Source of the DNA: Mesorhizobium sp. J428
Lineage (GTDB): Bacteria; Pseudomonadota; Alphaproteobacteria; Rhizobiales; Rhizobiaceae
Direction: 5' to 3'
NCBI RefSeq assembly: GCF_024699925.1
Contig: NZ_JAJOMX010000001.1
Location: forward strand, 682,001-746,000
DNA length: 64,000 nt
Numbering within the stretch: position 1 is the stretch's first letter; each line of letters begins with the position of its first letter. The notes beneath the pieces were generated by a model. The model was not told where the DNA came from, made no database searches, and saw nothing but the letters and a program-made list of their open reading frames with translations. Shown here piece after piece: positions 41,583-50,408 of this stretch. The position numbers were made by a program, and so were the translations under genes.

Positions 41583-42512
41583 CTAGCCGCGGCGGCCGAT
41601 GTGTTCCTCGCCACGCCGCCGGGCGAGCTCGACCTGGCGCTGGCGTTCGGCGTAGCGGTCCCGGTCGGCGTCGCTGCGCACCTCGTGGCAGTGCGGGCAG
41701 GACACGCCGGGATGGTAGTGCGGCGAGGCGCGATCGGCGGCGGTGAGCGGCATCCGGCAGGCACGGCACAGCTCCGCCTCCCCTTCCTGCAGGCCGTGAC
41801 GCACCGCCACGCGCTCGTCGAAGACGAAGCACTCGCCGTCCCACAGGCTCTCCGCGGCGGGCACCTCCTCGAGATATTTCAGGATGCCGCCCTTGAGGTG
41901 GTAGACGTCCTCGATGCCGAGCGAGCGGACATAGGCCGTCGCCTTCTCGCAGCGTATGCCGCCAGTGCAGAACATCGCCACCTTGCGGCCTTCGAGCAGC
42001 CCGCGGTTCGCGTCCGCCCAGGCCGGGAACTCGCGGAACGACTTCGTCGCAGGGTCGATCGCGCCGCGGAAGGTGCCGATCGCCACCTCGTAGTCGTTGC
42101 GTGTGTCGATGACGACCGTGTCCGGATCGCCGATCAGTTCGTTCCACTCGCCCGCCGGAACGTAGGTGCCTGCCGCCAGCGCCGGGTCGATCTCGGGCCG
42201 GCCCATGGTGACGATCTCGGCCTTGAGCCGCACCTTGAGCCGGTGGAACGGCATCTCCGAGGCGAGGCTGAACTTGAGCTCAAGATCGGCGAGCCCATGC
42301 GCGGCAAGGCGTTCGACCAGAGCCTCGATCGCCTCGTCGCTGCCCGCCACCGTTCCGTTGATGCCCTCGCGCGCAATGAGCAACGTGCCCTTGATCCCCT
42401 GCCCGCAGCAGAACGGCGCGAGATCGGCGCGCAGCGCGGCCGGGTCCCCGATCGGCACGAACCTGTAGAGCGCGGCGACCCGGAAAGGTCTGTCGGGGGT
42501 GGATCGATCCAT
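41583..42512 (-). CDS. trhO: tRNA uridine(34) hydroxylase TrhO (rhodanese family)
   Basis: A 309-residue TrhO/YceA protein, which makes 5-hydroxyuridine at tRNA position 34 using oxygen. It shows the N-terminal ferredoxin-like domain with [17 protein letters not shown] (about residues 37-53) and the rhodanese domain (about 120-215) with the active loop [13 protein letters not shown] Cys-rich C-terminal segment has CRACRMPL and CPHCHEV. Normal length and motifs; identification is firm. Confidence 0.95.
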   Translation of the reverse strand: MDRSTPDRPFRVAALYRFVPIGDPAALRADLAPFCCGQGIKGTLLIAREGINGTVAGSDEAIEALVERLAAHGLADLELKFSLASEMPFHRLKVRLKAEIVTMGRPEIDPALAAGTYVPAGEWNELIGDPDTVVIDTRNDYEVAIGTFRGAIDPATKSFREFPAWADANRGLLEGRKVAMFCTGGIRCEKATAYVRSLGIEDVYHLKGGILKYLEEVPAAESLWDGECFVFDERVAVRHGLQEGEAELCRACRMPLTAADRASPHYHPGVSCPHCHEVRSDADRDRYAERQRQVELARRRGEEHIGRRG

Positions 42513-42676
42513 GACCGCTGCGCCTACCCCCTCGATGAGGCGATTTCAAGTAAGCTCGGATTTTCAAGCCTTTGCCGGCACGGAAGCTCATTGCCCGCCC
42601 GCCGCCCCCGGAAAATCGATCCCCGCGTTCCCGGGCTGCCTCATTCTTGCGGAGAACCAGCAAGGGAGAGGCAACC

Positions 42677-43585
42677 ATGTTCAGCAAGAAAATTCGAAGC
42701 GAGATCGAGACGATCGCCACACGCAGCGGCCTGGAGCCGGCAGCACTGCTGGCGATCGCGGAGGTCGAAGCGGCCGGCAAGGCCTTCGCCAATGTCGACG
42801 GCCGGCGCGAGCCGCTGATCCGCTTCGAAGGGCACTATTTCGACCACCGTCTGCCCGCCGACAAGCGCGCTGCCGCACGCGCGGCAGGTCTTGCGGACCC
42901 AAAGGCGGGCGCGGTGAAGAACCCGGCCTCGCAGGCGGCACGCTGGAGGATGCTCGCGAAGGCGGCCGCGATCGACCACAAGGCCGCGCACGAATCCGTC
43001 TCCTGGGGCCTCGGCCAGGTGATGGGCGCGCATTGGGAATGGCTGGGCTATGCCAGCGTCGACGCACTGGTCGCCGAGGCGCGAGCCGGCGCCGGCGGGC
43101 AGGTCGCGCTGATGGCGCGTTACATCGAGAAGGCCGGGCTTGCCGGCGCGGTCCGCCGACACGACTGGGCCGCCTTCGCCCGCGGCTACAACGGCCCCGA
43201 CTACCGGCGCCACGGCTACGACCGAAAGATTGCAGCGGCCTATGCGAAATATGCGGAGGAGATCGCAGCGCCGTCGCTGACCAACCCCCCGCTGCGGCGC
43301 AGGTCGACGGGCAAGGCCGTGCGGGAGTTGCAGGACCTTCTCGCGTCCGCCGGCTATTGGGTGTCCTCGGACGGCGTCTTCGGCCCGAGGACGGAAGCCG
43401 CGGTGCGGGACGTTCAGCGAGCGCGGTCCCTGGACATCGACGGTGTCGCAGGCCCGAAGACGATGGAAGCGCTGAAAAGAAGTTCGATCGAGGCTCCGTT
43501 AGCGAGCATATCCGACGCTCCATCGCCAGCCAGATCGTTCTGGCCCTGGTTCGCAGTCTGGCTGCGCGGTCTCTGGCGCGGTTGA
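42677..43585 (+). CDS. N-acetylmuramidase with peptidoglycan-binding domain
   Basis: A 302-residue endolysin-like enzyme. The N-terminal N-acetylmuramidase domain (DUF3380-like, about residues 10-190) has AIAEVEAAGKAF with the likely catalytic Glu, RFEGHYF, SWGLGQVMGAHW and FARGYNGPDY. A PG_binding_1 domain follows (about 215-280), then a short hydrophobic C-terminal tail (FWPWFAVWLRGLWRG). No signal peptide is obvious. Such enzymes usually come from phages, but no phage genes surround it. The ATG follows GGGAGAGGCAACC. Confidence 0.9.
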   Translation: MFSKKIRSEIETIATRSGLEPAALLAIAEVEAAGKAFANVDGRREPLIRFEGHYFDHRLPADKRAAARAAGLADPKAGAVKNPASQAARWRMLAKAAAIDHKAAHESVSWGLGQVMGAHWEWLGYASVDALVAEARAGAGGQVALMARYIEKAGLAGAVRRHDWAAFARGYNGPDYRRHGYDRKIAAAYAKYAEEIAAPSLTNPPLRRRSTGKAVRELQDLLASAGYWVSSDGVFGPRTEAAVRDVQRARSLDIDGVAGPKTMEALKRSSIEAPLASISDAPSPARSFWPWFAVWLRGLWRG

Positions 43586-43649
43586 TGGACTTGGGGGCCG
43601 CCATCTGTTAGGCGGTGCAGCATCGATCGTGTCAGGGGATGCGCCTGGA

Positions 43650-44294
43650 ATGGCTCAGAAGACCGACCTCCTTCTTCCCGTCATGACCGGTCAGCCGGTC
43701 ATTCCCGTCATCAAGATCGGCAGGCTGGCGGATGCCGTTCCGCTGGCGCGGGCGCTGGCGCGGGGCGGGTTGAAGGCGATCGAGATCACGCTGCGCACGC
43801 CCGTCGCGCTCGATGCCATCAGGTTGGTGTCGAACGAGGTCGAGGAGGCGGTGATTGGCGCCGGCACCATCCTCAACCGCAAGCATTTCGAAGGCGCCGT
43901 CGAAGCCGGCTCGCGGTTCATCGTGAGCCCGGGGCTCACGCCGCAGCTCGTGGCGGCCGCCGACGAAAGCAGCGTGCCGCTGCTGCCGGGGGCGGTGACG
44001 TCGAGCGAGATCATGACGGCGCTGGAGGCGGGCTATTCGCTGCTCAAGTTCTTCCCGGCCGAACAGGCCGGTGGCGCGGCCTATCTGAAGTCTCTGTCCT
44101 CGCCGCTGGCAGGCGTGCGCTTCTGCCCGACCGGTGGCGTGACGGAAAAGAACGCGCCAACCTACCTCGGCCTGCCCAACGTGCTGTGCGTCGGCGGATC
44201 CTGGGTGGCGCCGGACGAACTGGTCGCCGACGACAAGTGGGCGCAGATCGAGGAACTGGCCCGGCAGGCGGCCACGCTGTCGAAGCCGCGTTGA
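43650..44294 (+). CDS. eda: 2-dehydro-3-deoxy-phosphogluconate aldolase
   Basis: Class I aldolase of the Entner-Doudoroff pathway, splitting KDPG into pyruvate and glyceraldehyde 3-phosphate. About 214 residues. It shows IEITLRTPVALDAI with the catalytic Glu, VSPGLTPQL, the Schiff-base lysine in LLKFFPAEQAGG, and FCPTGGV. A GTG at 43629 would add seven residues; the ATG at 43650 gives the usual length. It stands alone, away from edd or zwf genes. Confidence 0.92.
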   Translation: MAQKTDLLLPVMTGQPVIPVIKIGRLADAVPLARALARGGLKAIEITLRTPVALDAIRLVSNEVEEAVIGAGTILNRKHFEGAVEAGSRFIVSPGLTPQLVAAADESSVPLLPGAVTSSEIMTALEAGYSLLKFFPAEQAGGAAYLKSLSSPLAGVRFCPTGGVTEKNAPTYLGLPNVLCVGGSWVAPDELVADDKWAQIEELARQAATLSKPR

Positions 44295-44321
44295 CATAAT
44301 CATAGCACGCCGAAACGAAAC

Positions 44322-44341
44322 CGGGGCCTGACGGCCCCGGA
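44322..44341 (-). terminator. Hairpin between eda and the DUF882 gene
   Basis: CCGGGGCC (44322-44329), loop TGAC, GGCCCCGG (44334-44341). On the minus strand it is followed by a T-rich TTTCGTTTCGG, so it may end the DUF882 transcript; the U-run is weak. Confidence 0.5.
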
Positions 44342-44364
44342 AATATCGTCCGCGAAAGAACGAC

Positions 44365-46140
44365 TCAGTTGGTGTCGAACTTGGCGACCGACAAAAAGGT
44401 CACCGCCTTGCCGGTGAAGCGCTGCGGATCGGGCGCGCGCGCCACCTGCTGGAAGCCGGCCGTGTAGACCTCGCTCGGCGCCTGGCGGATCGACGAGACG
44501 GCGAATGCCTTGCCGTCGGGCCGTGCCGGCTTCAGGACGGACGGGGCAGGCGCAAGCGTGCGGTCGACCAGTCCGGTCTTGATCGGAACCTGGACCGGCT
44601 TCGGGTCCGGCTTGCTGTCGGTGGATACGGGGCGTGCGGACTTCGGCGTGGTCGCAGGCCCAGCGTTGAGCGCCACGACCGGATCGCCCCCGCCACGCAG
44701 CGCGTCGCGCGGGCTGGCAGGGCGCTCGCCGACGGCGGCGACCTCGCCCGTTTCGCCCTGCTCGACGGCGTCCGTTACCGTCGGACGCGTCTGCGGCACG
44801 AGCGCGGCAAGCACGACCGGAGCCTCCGGACGGGTGTGCGGGACGGGAATTCCATTCAGCTCGGCCGGACGGTTTTCCCTCGCCAGGACGGTTTCGATGG
44901 CGAGTTCACCCGCGGTCGCCGTCGGCTTGCCGGCAATCGCCGTCACAGCCGGCGTGGCCGTCGCGGCAGCGGCAACCGCCGTCTCAGGCGCCGTGTAGGC
45001 AGGACGAGGCATGGGAATCGGCACGTTCTCGGCCACCGCCTGCGCGGCCTCGCCAACGGTCAGATCCTGGGCAGCCGCCACCGCGGGAGCCACCTCCGCA
45101 ACGACATCCACAGACGGACGCGGCGCGAACACAGGCGCCGGGACGTCGCGCAGCGGCAGCGCAGCGATGATCGTCGCGGGCGTCTCCGGCTCGGGCTGGG
45201 CGGCCTGGACCGGGACCTCCACCGCCGGCGCAGCAGCCGGTGCGGAGGCAACCGCGACCGGGGCCTTGGCCACCGAATCGTCGACCCCGCCGGTCTCCTC
45301 TTCCTCGTCGGCGCCGCCGCCGAACAGCGACGCCAGGAAGCCGCGCTTCTTGCCCGCAGGCTCGTCGGCGCTAGCATAGGCCACCGCAGTGCCCTTGCGC
45401 TTCTGATAGGCGGCCACAGCCTGATCGTAGCCCGGCAACGGCTTGCCGTCGGTCGGCACATGCATCGTGCCGCCCTTCGGGAACACGGCAGCGAGCTCGG
45501 TACGGTTCATCTTCGGCCAGTGACGGACATTGCCGACGTCGAGATGGACGAAGGGCGAGCCGGAAGTCGGGTAGTAGCCGACGCCGCCACCCTGCAGGCG
45601 TAGGCCCGCATAGCGCAGTTCCTTCAGCTTTACGCCGGGGATGAAGAAGTCCATCGCCTTGCCGAGCATGTGCTGGCTCTTTTCGGCAACGCCGCGGCCG
45701 CGCTTGCGCAGCATGGAGTTCGTTGCCGGCGAACGGTAGGCCGAGACGACGTGGATGTAGCCGCTCGCGCCGACATTCTTGTAGACCTGCCACACGACGT
45801 CGAAGAGCCGGGGGTCCATCTTGGTCGGCTCGTTGCGCCGCCAGTCACGCAGGAAATTGTTGAGCTGCTTCAGGCCGGACGGAAGATACTTGCCGTTCTT
45901 CTTGAACGTGATCTCCGCCTTTTCGCCGGTATGGATGTAGTAGAGCTTCAGAGTGCGGGTTTCGGCGCTCGCGGCAGAGCCCGCGCCGAGGATGCAACCG
46001 AACGCCAGCAACAGGCTGGCACACCAGTGTTGCCAAGAAACAGATCCCGCGTCCCGTCCACTTTGGGGTCGTCCGATGCTGGTCAAAACGTCTCGCCTTG
46101 TCGGCTGATGGTTGGTCCCCGCGGGATGATTCGCAGGCAA
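44365..46140 (-). CDS. DUF882 (M15-like peptidase) secreted protein
   Basis: A 591-residue exported protein: a possible Tat-type or atypical signal region with TRRDVLTSIG and a hydrophobic stretch (about residues 38-58), then a DUF882/YcbK-like domain (about 65-215). This domain shows SAYRSPATNSMLRKRGRGVA, KSQHMLGKAMDFFIPG and FVHLDVGNVRHW, the zinc His/Asp pattern of D,D-/L,D-carboxypeptidases. The rest (about 220-590) is a Pro/Ala/Val-rich, low-complexity tail. It probably trims or binds peptidoglycan outside the membrane. Confidence 0.9.
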   Translation of the reverse strand: MPANHPAGTNHQPTRRDVLTSIGRPQSGRDAGSVSWQHWCASLLLAFGCILGAGSAASAETRTLKLYYIHTGEKAEITFKKNGKYLPSGLKQLNNFLRDWRRNEPTKMDPRLFDVVWQVYKNVGASGYIHVVSAYRSPATNSMLRKRGRGVAEKSQHMLGKAMDFFIPGVKLKELRYAGLRLQGGGVGYYPTSGSPFVHLDVGNVRHWPKMNRTELAAVFPKGGTMHVPTDGKPLPGYDQAVAAYQKRKGTAVAYASADEPAGKKRGFLASLFGGGADEEEETGGVDDSVAKAPVAVASAPAAAPAVEVPVQAAQPEPETPATIIAALPLRDVPAPVFAPRPSVDVVAEVAPAVAAAQDLTVGEAAQAVAENVPIPMPRPAYTAPETAVAAAATATPAVTAIAGKPTATAGELAIETVLARENRPAELNGIPVPHTRPEAPVVLAALVPQTRPTVTDAVEQGETGEVAAVGERPASPRDALRGGGDPVVALNAGPATTPKSARPVSTDSKPDPKPVQVPIKTGLVDRTLAPAPSVLKPARPDGKAFAVSSIRQAPSEVYTAGFQQVARAPDPQRFTGKAVTFLSVAKFDTN

Positions 46141-46284
46141 ATGCGCCTACGATCATCGTGCCTAATGGTTAATCACAGCTTAGTGAAGCCCAAATGCGGT
46201 GACACAATGGCAGCATGTTGGCAAGCGCGTGAGGCCTTCCGGCATGGTAAATGAAGGCCTTTCGGGAGAGGATAGCGGGGAAAT

Positions 46285-47836
46285 TCAGCCCTGCGCCGAC
46301 ATCGGGCGCCCCTCGTCCGGATCGATCCCGTATTCCTTGAGCTTCCTGTAGAGCGTCGAGCGGCCGATGCCGAGTCGGCGTGCGACCTCGCTCATCTGGC
46401 CTTTGTAGTGCTCGATCGCAAACAGGATCATTTCCAGCTCGACATCGGCCAGCGTGCGCACGTTGCCGCCATCGTCCAGCGCCCGCACCAGGCCGAAACG
46501 GCCTGAATAGGCCCGGTCGGCAGCCCCCGGGGCAGCGGGCCGCTCCGCCGGTATCGAGACCGCCGCCGCGGCGGCGGGTGCGTCGGCATAGGCGTCGAGG
46601 TCGACCCCGTCGACTTCGAGCCTGATCTGGGGGAAATCGTCCACCGTCAGCATGTCGCCGTCGGCGAGCACCACGGCGCGGAACACCGCGTTCTCCAGCT
46701 GGCGGATGTTGCCCGGCCAGTCATAGGCCATCAGCATGGCGAGCGCCTGCGGCATGATGCCGTGCACGCGGCCGCGATGCTCCTTCACCTGTATCTGGCG
46801 GATGAAATGCGACACCAGCGCCGGGATGTCGTCGCGGCGGTCGCGCAGCGGCGGCACGGAGATCGGGAAGACGTTCAGCCGGTAGAAGAGGTCCTCCCGG
46901 AACAACCCGTCCTTGACCCGCTGCAGCAAATCGCGATGCGTCGCCGAGATCAGGCGAATGTCGACCTTCTGCGTGCCGCGTGCGCCGACCGTCTCGATCT
47001 CGCCCTCCTGCACGGCCCTGAGCAGCTTTACCTGCACGTCGAGCGGCAAGTCGCCGATCTCGTCGAGGAAAAGCGTGCCGCCATTGGCCTCGACGAACTT
47101 GCCGGAATGCTTCTCGGTCGCGCCGGTGAAGGCGCCCTTCTCGTGTCCGAACAGGATGCTCTCGACCAGGTTTTCCGGGATCGCGCCGCAGTTCACGGTC
47201 ACGAACGGCTTGCCCTTGCGTTCGCTCGTGCCCTGGATCGCGCGCGCGACGAGTTCCTTGCCGGTGCCGGATTCGCCCTCGATCAGGATCGGGATGTTGG
47301 AGGCGGCGGCCTTCTGTCCGAGCCTCATCACGCGATCCATCGCGGGACTTGAGGTGACGATGTCGCGGAAGGTGAGCGTTCCGGCGGGGCGTCGCCGCGT
47401 CTGGCGCGCCTCGCCTTCCATTGCCTCGACCTTCAACGCATTGGCGATCGCCGTCCGAAGGCGTTCCGGCGAGACCGGCTTCACCACGAAGTCGAAAGCG
47501 CCCTCGCGCATCGCGCCGACAACCGATCTCGATACCGCCCTGCGACGTCTGGACGATGACCGGCGCCGCGATGCCGCGCTGACGCAGCCGCCGCAGCACG
47601 TCGAGCCCGCCGACGCCGGGCATGACGAGGTCGAGCACGACTGCGACGATGTCCGAACCGCCTGGGCCGTCGAAGGCGACCATGCCCGCTTCCCCGCCTT
47701 CGGCGAGGATGGTGCGATAGCCGAACTTGGTCAGCGCCGCGTCGACGAGACGGCGCTGCACCGGGTCGTCATCGATGACGAGGACGGCGCCGCCTGCGAC
47801 AGTCTCCTGCGCTCTCGGGGACGTAAGTTGATTCAT
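46285..47836 (-). pseudogene. Sigma-54-dependent response regulator (NtrC family), frameshifted
   Basis: Reading across one frameshift gives 516 residues: a receiver domain (about 17-130) with DDDPVQ, DLVMPGVGGLDV and a phospho-acceptor Asp, an AAA+ domain with GESGTGKELVARAI, the sigma-54 contact motif GAFTGATEK and GGTLFLDEIGDL, and a Fis-type DNA-binding end (EVARRLGIGRSTLYRKLKEYG). The break is near 47523-47528, where one extra base separates QGGIE from VVGAMREGAFDFVVKPV. An upstream ORF starts at 47836. No histidine kinase lies next to it. Regulon unknown. Confidence 0.88.
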
Positions 47837-47940
47837 GGTGCCTCAACTTGGCACAGGCTCCTAAACAACGGCTCAACAAAGCCGGTATACGAATGCTTAC
47901 GGCCGGTTTAGGAATGCCGTACACTTCGACAGGATCCGGA

Positions 47941-49773
47941 ATGCTGAACGACTTCATCGCCCGCACCCATCTTGCGCCGCAAAGCGCCGCGGCAAAGGCG
48001 CCGACGACCGGCGCCCTGCCCGAATGGAACCTGTCCGACCTCTATCCGTCGATGGACGGACCGGAACTCGCAGGCGACATCGCCCGCGCCCTGTCGGAAT
48101 CGGCAGCGTTCGAGACCCGATGGAAGGGCAAGCTCGCCGACGAAGCCGAAAAAGGCGGGCTCGGCGCGGCGATGGCGGAATACGAGGCGCTGGAGGAGTT
48201 GATCGGCCGCATCGTCTCCTATGCGGGGCTCGTCTATTCCGGCGACACGTCCGACCCGAAGCGGGCAAAGCTCTACGGCGACGTCCAGGAGAGGATGACG
48301 GATGCGAGCGCGCATACGCTCTTCTTCGCTCTCGAACTGAACACGATCGACGACGCGGCGATCCAAGGAGCGTTCGAGCGCGATACCGGCTTTGCGCGCT
48401 ACCGGCCGTGGATCGTCGATCTGCGAAAGGAAAAGCCCTACCAGCTCGAGGATCGCGTCGAGCAGCTGTTTCACGAGAAGTCGGTGACCGGCCGCGGCGC
48501 CTGGAACCGCCTCTTCGACGAGACGATGACCAGCCTGCGCTTCACGGTCGACGGCGAGCAACTGACGCTGGAGCCGACGCTCAACAAGCTTCAGGATGCG
48601 GATCAGGAGGTTCGCCGCAAGGCGTCGGAGGCGCTGGCAGCGACGTTCAAGGCCAACCTGCGCACCTTCACGCTGATCACGAACACCTTGGCGAAGGACA
48701 AGGAAATCTCCGACCGCTGGCGCGGCTTCGAGGACATCGCGGATTCGCGCCATCTCGCCAACCGCGTCGAACGCAGCGTCGTCGACGCGCTCGCGACCGC
48801 CGTGCGCGAGGCCTATCCGAGCCTCTCGCATCGCTACTACGCGATGAAGGCGAGATGGCTGGGCCTCGACAAGCTCAACAACTGGGACCGCAACGCGCCG
48901 CTGCCGGACACGCCGCAGGCGATGATCGGCTGGGACGAGGCCAAGCACACGGTGCTGTCGGCTTACCAGCTCTTCTCGCCCGACATGGCCGAGATCGCCC
49001 GCGCCTTCTTCGACCGGAGCTGGATCGACGCCGCGGTCCGCCCGGGCAAGGCGCCGGGCGCCTTCGCGCATCCCACTGTGCCGTCGGTCCACCCCTACGT
49101 GCTCGTCAACTACATGGGCAAGCCGCGCGACGTGATGACGCTGGCGCACGAGCTCGGCCACGGCGTGCATCAGGTGCTTGCCGGCGCGCAGGGCGCGCTG
49201 ATGGCGTCGACGCCGCTGACGCTTGCGGAGACAGCGTCGGTCTTCGGCGAGATGCTCACCTTCCGCTCGCTGCTCGACCAGACCCGCGAGCCGCGCGAGC
49301 GCAAGGCGATGCTGGCGCAGAAGGTCGAGGACATGATCAACACGGTCGTGCGCCAGATCGCCTTCTACGAGTTCGAGCGCAAGGTGCACACCGAGCGGCG
49401 CAACGGCGAACTGACCTCCGACCGGATCGGAGAGCTGTGGCTGGAGGTGCAGTCGGAGAGCCTCGGCCCGGCGATCGCGCTGCAGCCAGGCTACGAGACG
49501 TTCTGGACCTACATCCCCCACTTCATCCACTCGCCCTTCTACGTCTACGCCTATGCGTTCGGGGACTGCCTGGTGAACTCGCTCTACGCGGTCTACCAGA
49601 ACGCCGAATCCGGCTTCCAGGAGAAGTATTTCGACATGCTGCGGGCCGGCGGCACCAAGCATCATTCGGAACTCCTGGCGCCCTTCGGCCTCGACGCCTC
49701 CGACCCGCAGTTCTGGGCCAAGGGCCTGTCGGTGATCGCCGGGCTGATCGACGAGCTCGAAGCGATGGGATGA
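47941..49773 (+). CDS. pepF: M3 family oligoendopeptidase PepF
   Basis: A 610-residue zinc metallopeptidase of the M3B family. It shows the active-site motif LAHELGHGVHQ (near residue 403), with the third ligand region ETASVFGEMLTF, and FWTYIPHFIHSPFYVYAYAFGD. It cleaves peptides in the cytosol. The ATG at 47941 is preferred; other in-frame ATGs upstream would add a few to about 30 residues. It diverges from the NtrC-type gene. Confidence 0.93.
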   Translation: MLNDFIARTHLAPQSAAAKAPTTGALPEWNLSDLYPSMDGPELAGDIARALSESAAFETRWKGKLADEAEKGGLGAAMAEYEALEELIGRIVSYAGLVYSGDTSDPKRAKLYGDVQERMTDASAHTLFFALELNTIDDAAIQGAFERDTGFARYRPWIVDLRKEKPYQLEDRVEQLFHEKSVTGRGAWNRLFDETMTSLRFTVDGEQLTLEPTLNKLQDADQEVRRKASEALAATFKANLRTFTLITNTLAKDKEISDRWRGFEDIADSRHLANRVERSVVDALATAVREAYPSLSHRYYAMKARWLGLDKLNNWDRNAPLPDTPQAMIGWDEAKHTVLSAYQLFSPDMAEIARAFFDRSWIDAAVRPGKAPGAFAHPTVPSVHPYVLVNYMGKPRDVMTLAHELGHGVHQVLAGAQGALMASTPLTLAETASVFGEMLTFRSLLDQTREPRERKAMLAQKVEDMINTVVRQIAFYEFERKVHTERRNGELTSDRIGELWLEVQSESLGPAIALQPGYETFWTYIPHFIHSPFYVYAYAFGDCLVNSLYAVYQNAESGFQEKYFDMLRAGGTKHHSELLAPFGLDASDPQFWAKGLSVIAGLIDELEAMG

Positions 49774-49827
49774 GCCGCTTGGCGGCTTCGCTCGTTCGCG
49801 CTAGATTCCGGACCAAGGAGCCGGGCG

Positions 49828-50103
49828 ATGAACATTCCCCTCAAGAAGCAGCAGGCACAATGGATCGCCGACCAGGTGAGCTCCGGCCGCTACCGCGATG
49901 AACTCGAGGCGATCGAGGACGCTATCGCAGCCAAGATGCGCGAAGACGAGGCGGACTGGGCCGCGGCCAGGGAAAAACTGCGCGACCGGATAAGGTCCGC
50001 CGAGGACGACATCCGCAACGAGCGGACAATACTGGCCGATAAGGCTTTCTTTGAAAGCAAGCGCCAGATGATCCGCGATCGGTATCTCAAGTCCGGGAAA
50101 TGA
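49828..50103 (+). CDS. ParD-like antitoxin
   Basis: A 91-residue, mainly helical protein, rich in Arg, Glu and Asp, with a short N-terminal region that could form a ribbon-helix-helix (IPLKKQQAQWIADQVSSGRY). The pattern VSSGRYRDELEAIEDA is common in ParD antitoxins. Its stop TGA overlaps the ATG of the toxin gene. The composition looks less GC-rich than its neighbours, as is usual for mobile toxin-antitoxin pairs. A ribosome site (AGGAGCCGGGCG) precedes the ATG. Confidence 0.8.
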   Translation: MNIPLKKQQAQWIADQVSSGRYRDELEAIEDAIAAKMREDEADWAAAREKLRDRIRSAEDDIRNERTILADKAFFESKRQMIRDRYLKSGK

Positions 50104-50408
50104 TGCCCTACAAGGTTTCATTCTCCACGGAGGCCAACAGCGACGTCGATTCAATCCTATTCTACATAGCAGCGGACAGCCCTGCGACAGCGCTGAACTT
50201 CGTCGACCGTCTGGAGTCTCGGATCGTCGAACTGCTTTCGTTGACGCCATCTGCCGGCAAGCGGATCGGCCGGGCACGCTACTTCTCGTTCGGCAATTAT
50301 GTGGTTGCTTACATCGTGAACGAGGAAGCCTCCACGGTAACGGTCGTGCTCGTTGCCGAAGGACATCGCAACTGGCGGGCCGACCTCGATGATCGTTTAC
50401 CGTCATGA
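50100..50408 (+). CDS. ParE-type toxin
   Basis: About 101-102 residues of the RelE/ParE superfamily. It shows the SFSTEANSDVDSILFYI start, the helical middle ALNFVDRLESRIVELL and the ending RARYFSFGNYVVAYIVNEE. ParE members poison DNA gyrase, RelE members cut mRNA on the ribosome; this pattern suits ParE better. Two overlapping ATG codons (50100 and 50103) could serve as the start. The gene overlaps the following demethylase gene by 4 bases. Confidence 0.88.
   Translation: MMPYKVSFSTEANSDVDSILFYIAADSPATALNFVDRLESRIVELLSLTPSAGKRIGRARYFSFGNYVVAYIVNEEASTVTVVLVAEGHRNWRADLDDRLPS

Noticed and set aside
42677..43585. A prophage around the muramidase
   Set aside because: No capsid, tail, integrase or holin genes and no attachment repeats are visible on either side.
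47848..47870. TGGCAC-like sequence near the NtrC gene as a sigma-54 promoter
   Set aside because: The TGGCAC is present, but the required GC element at the right spacing is not.
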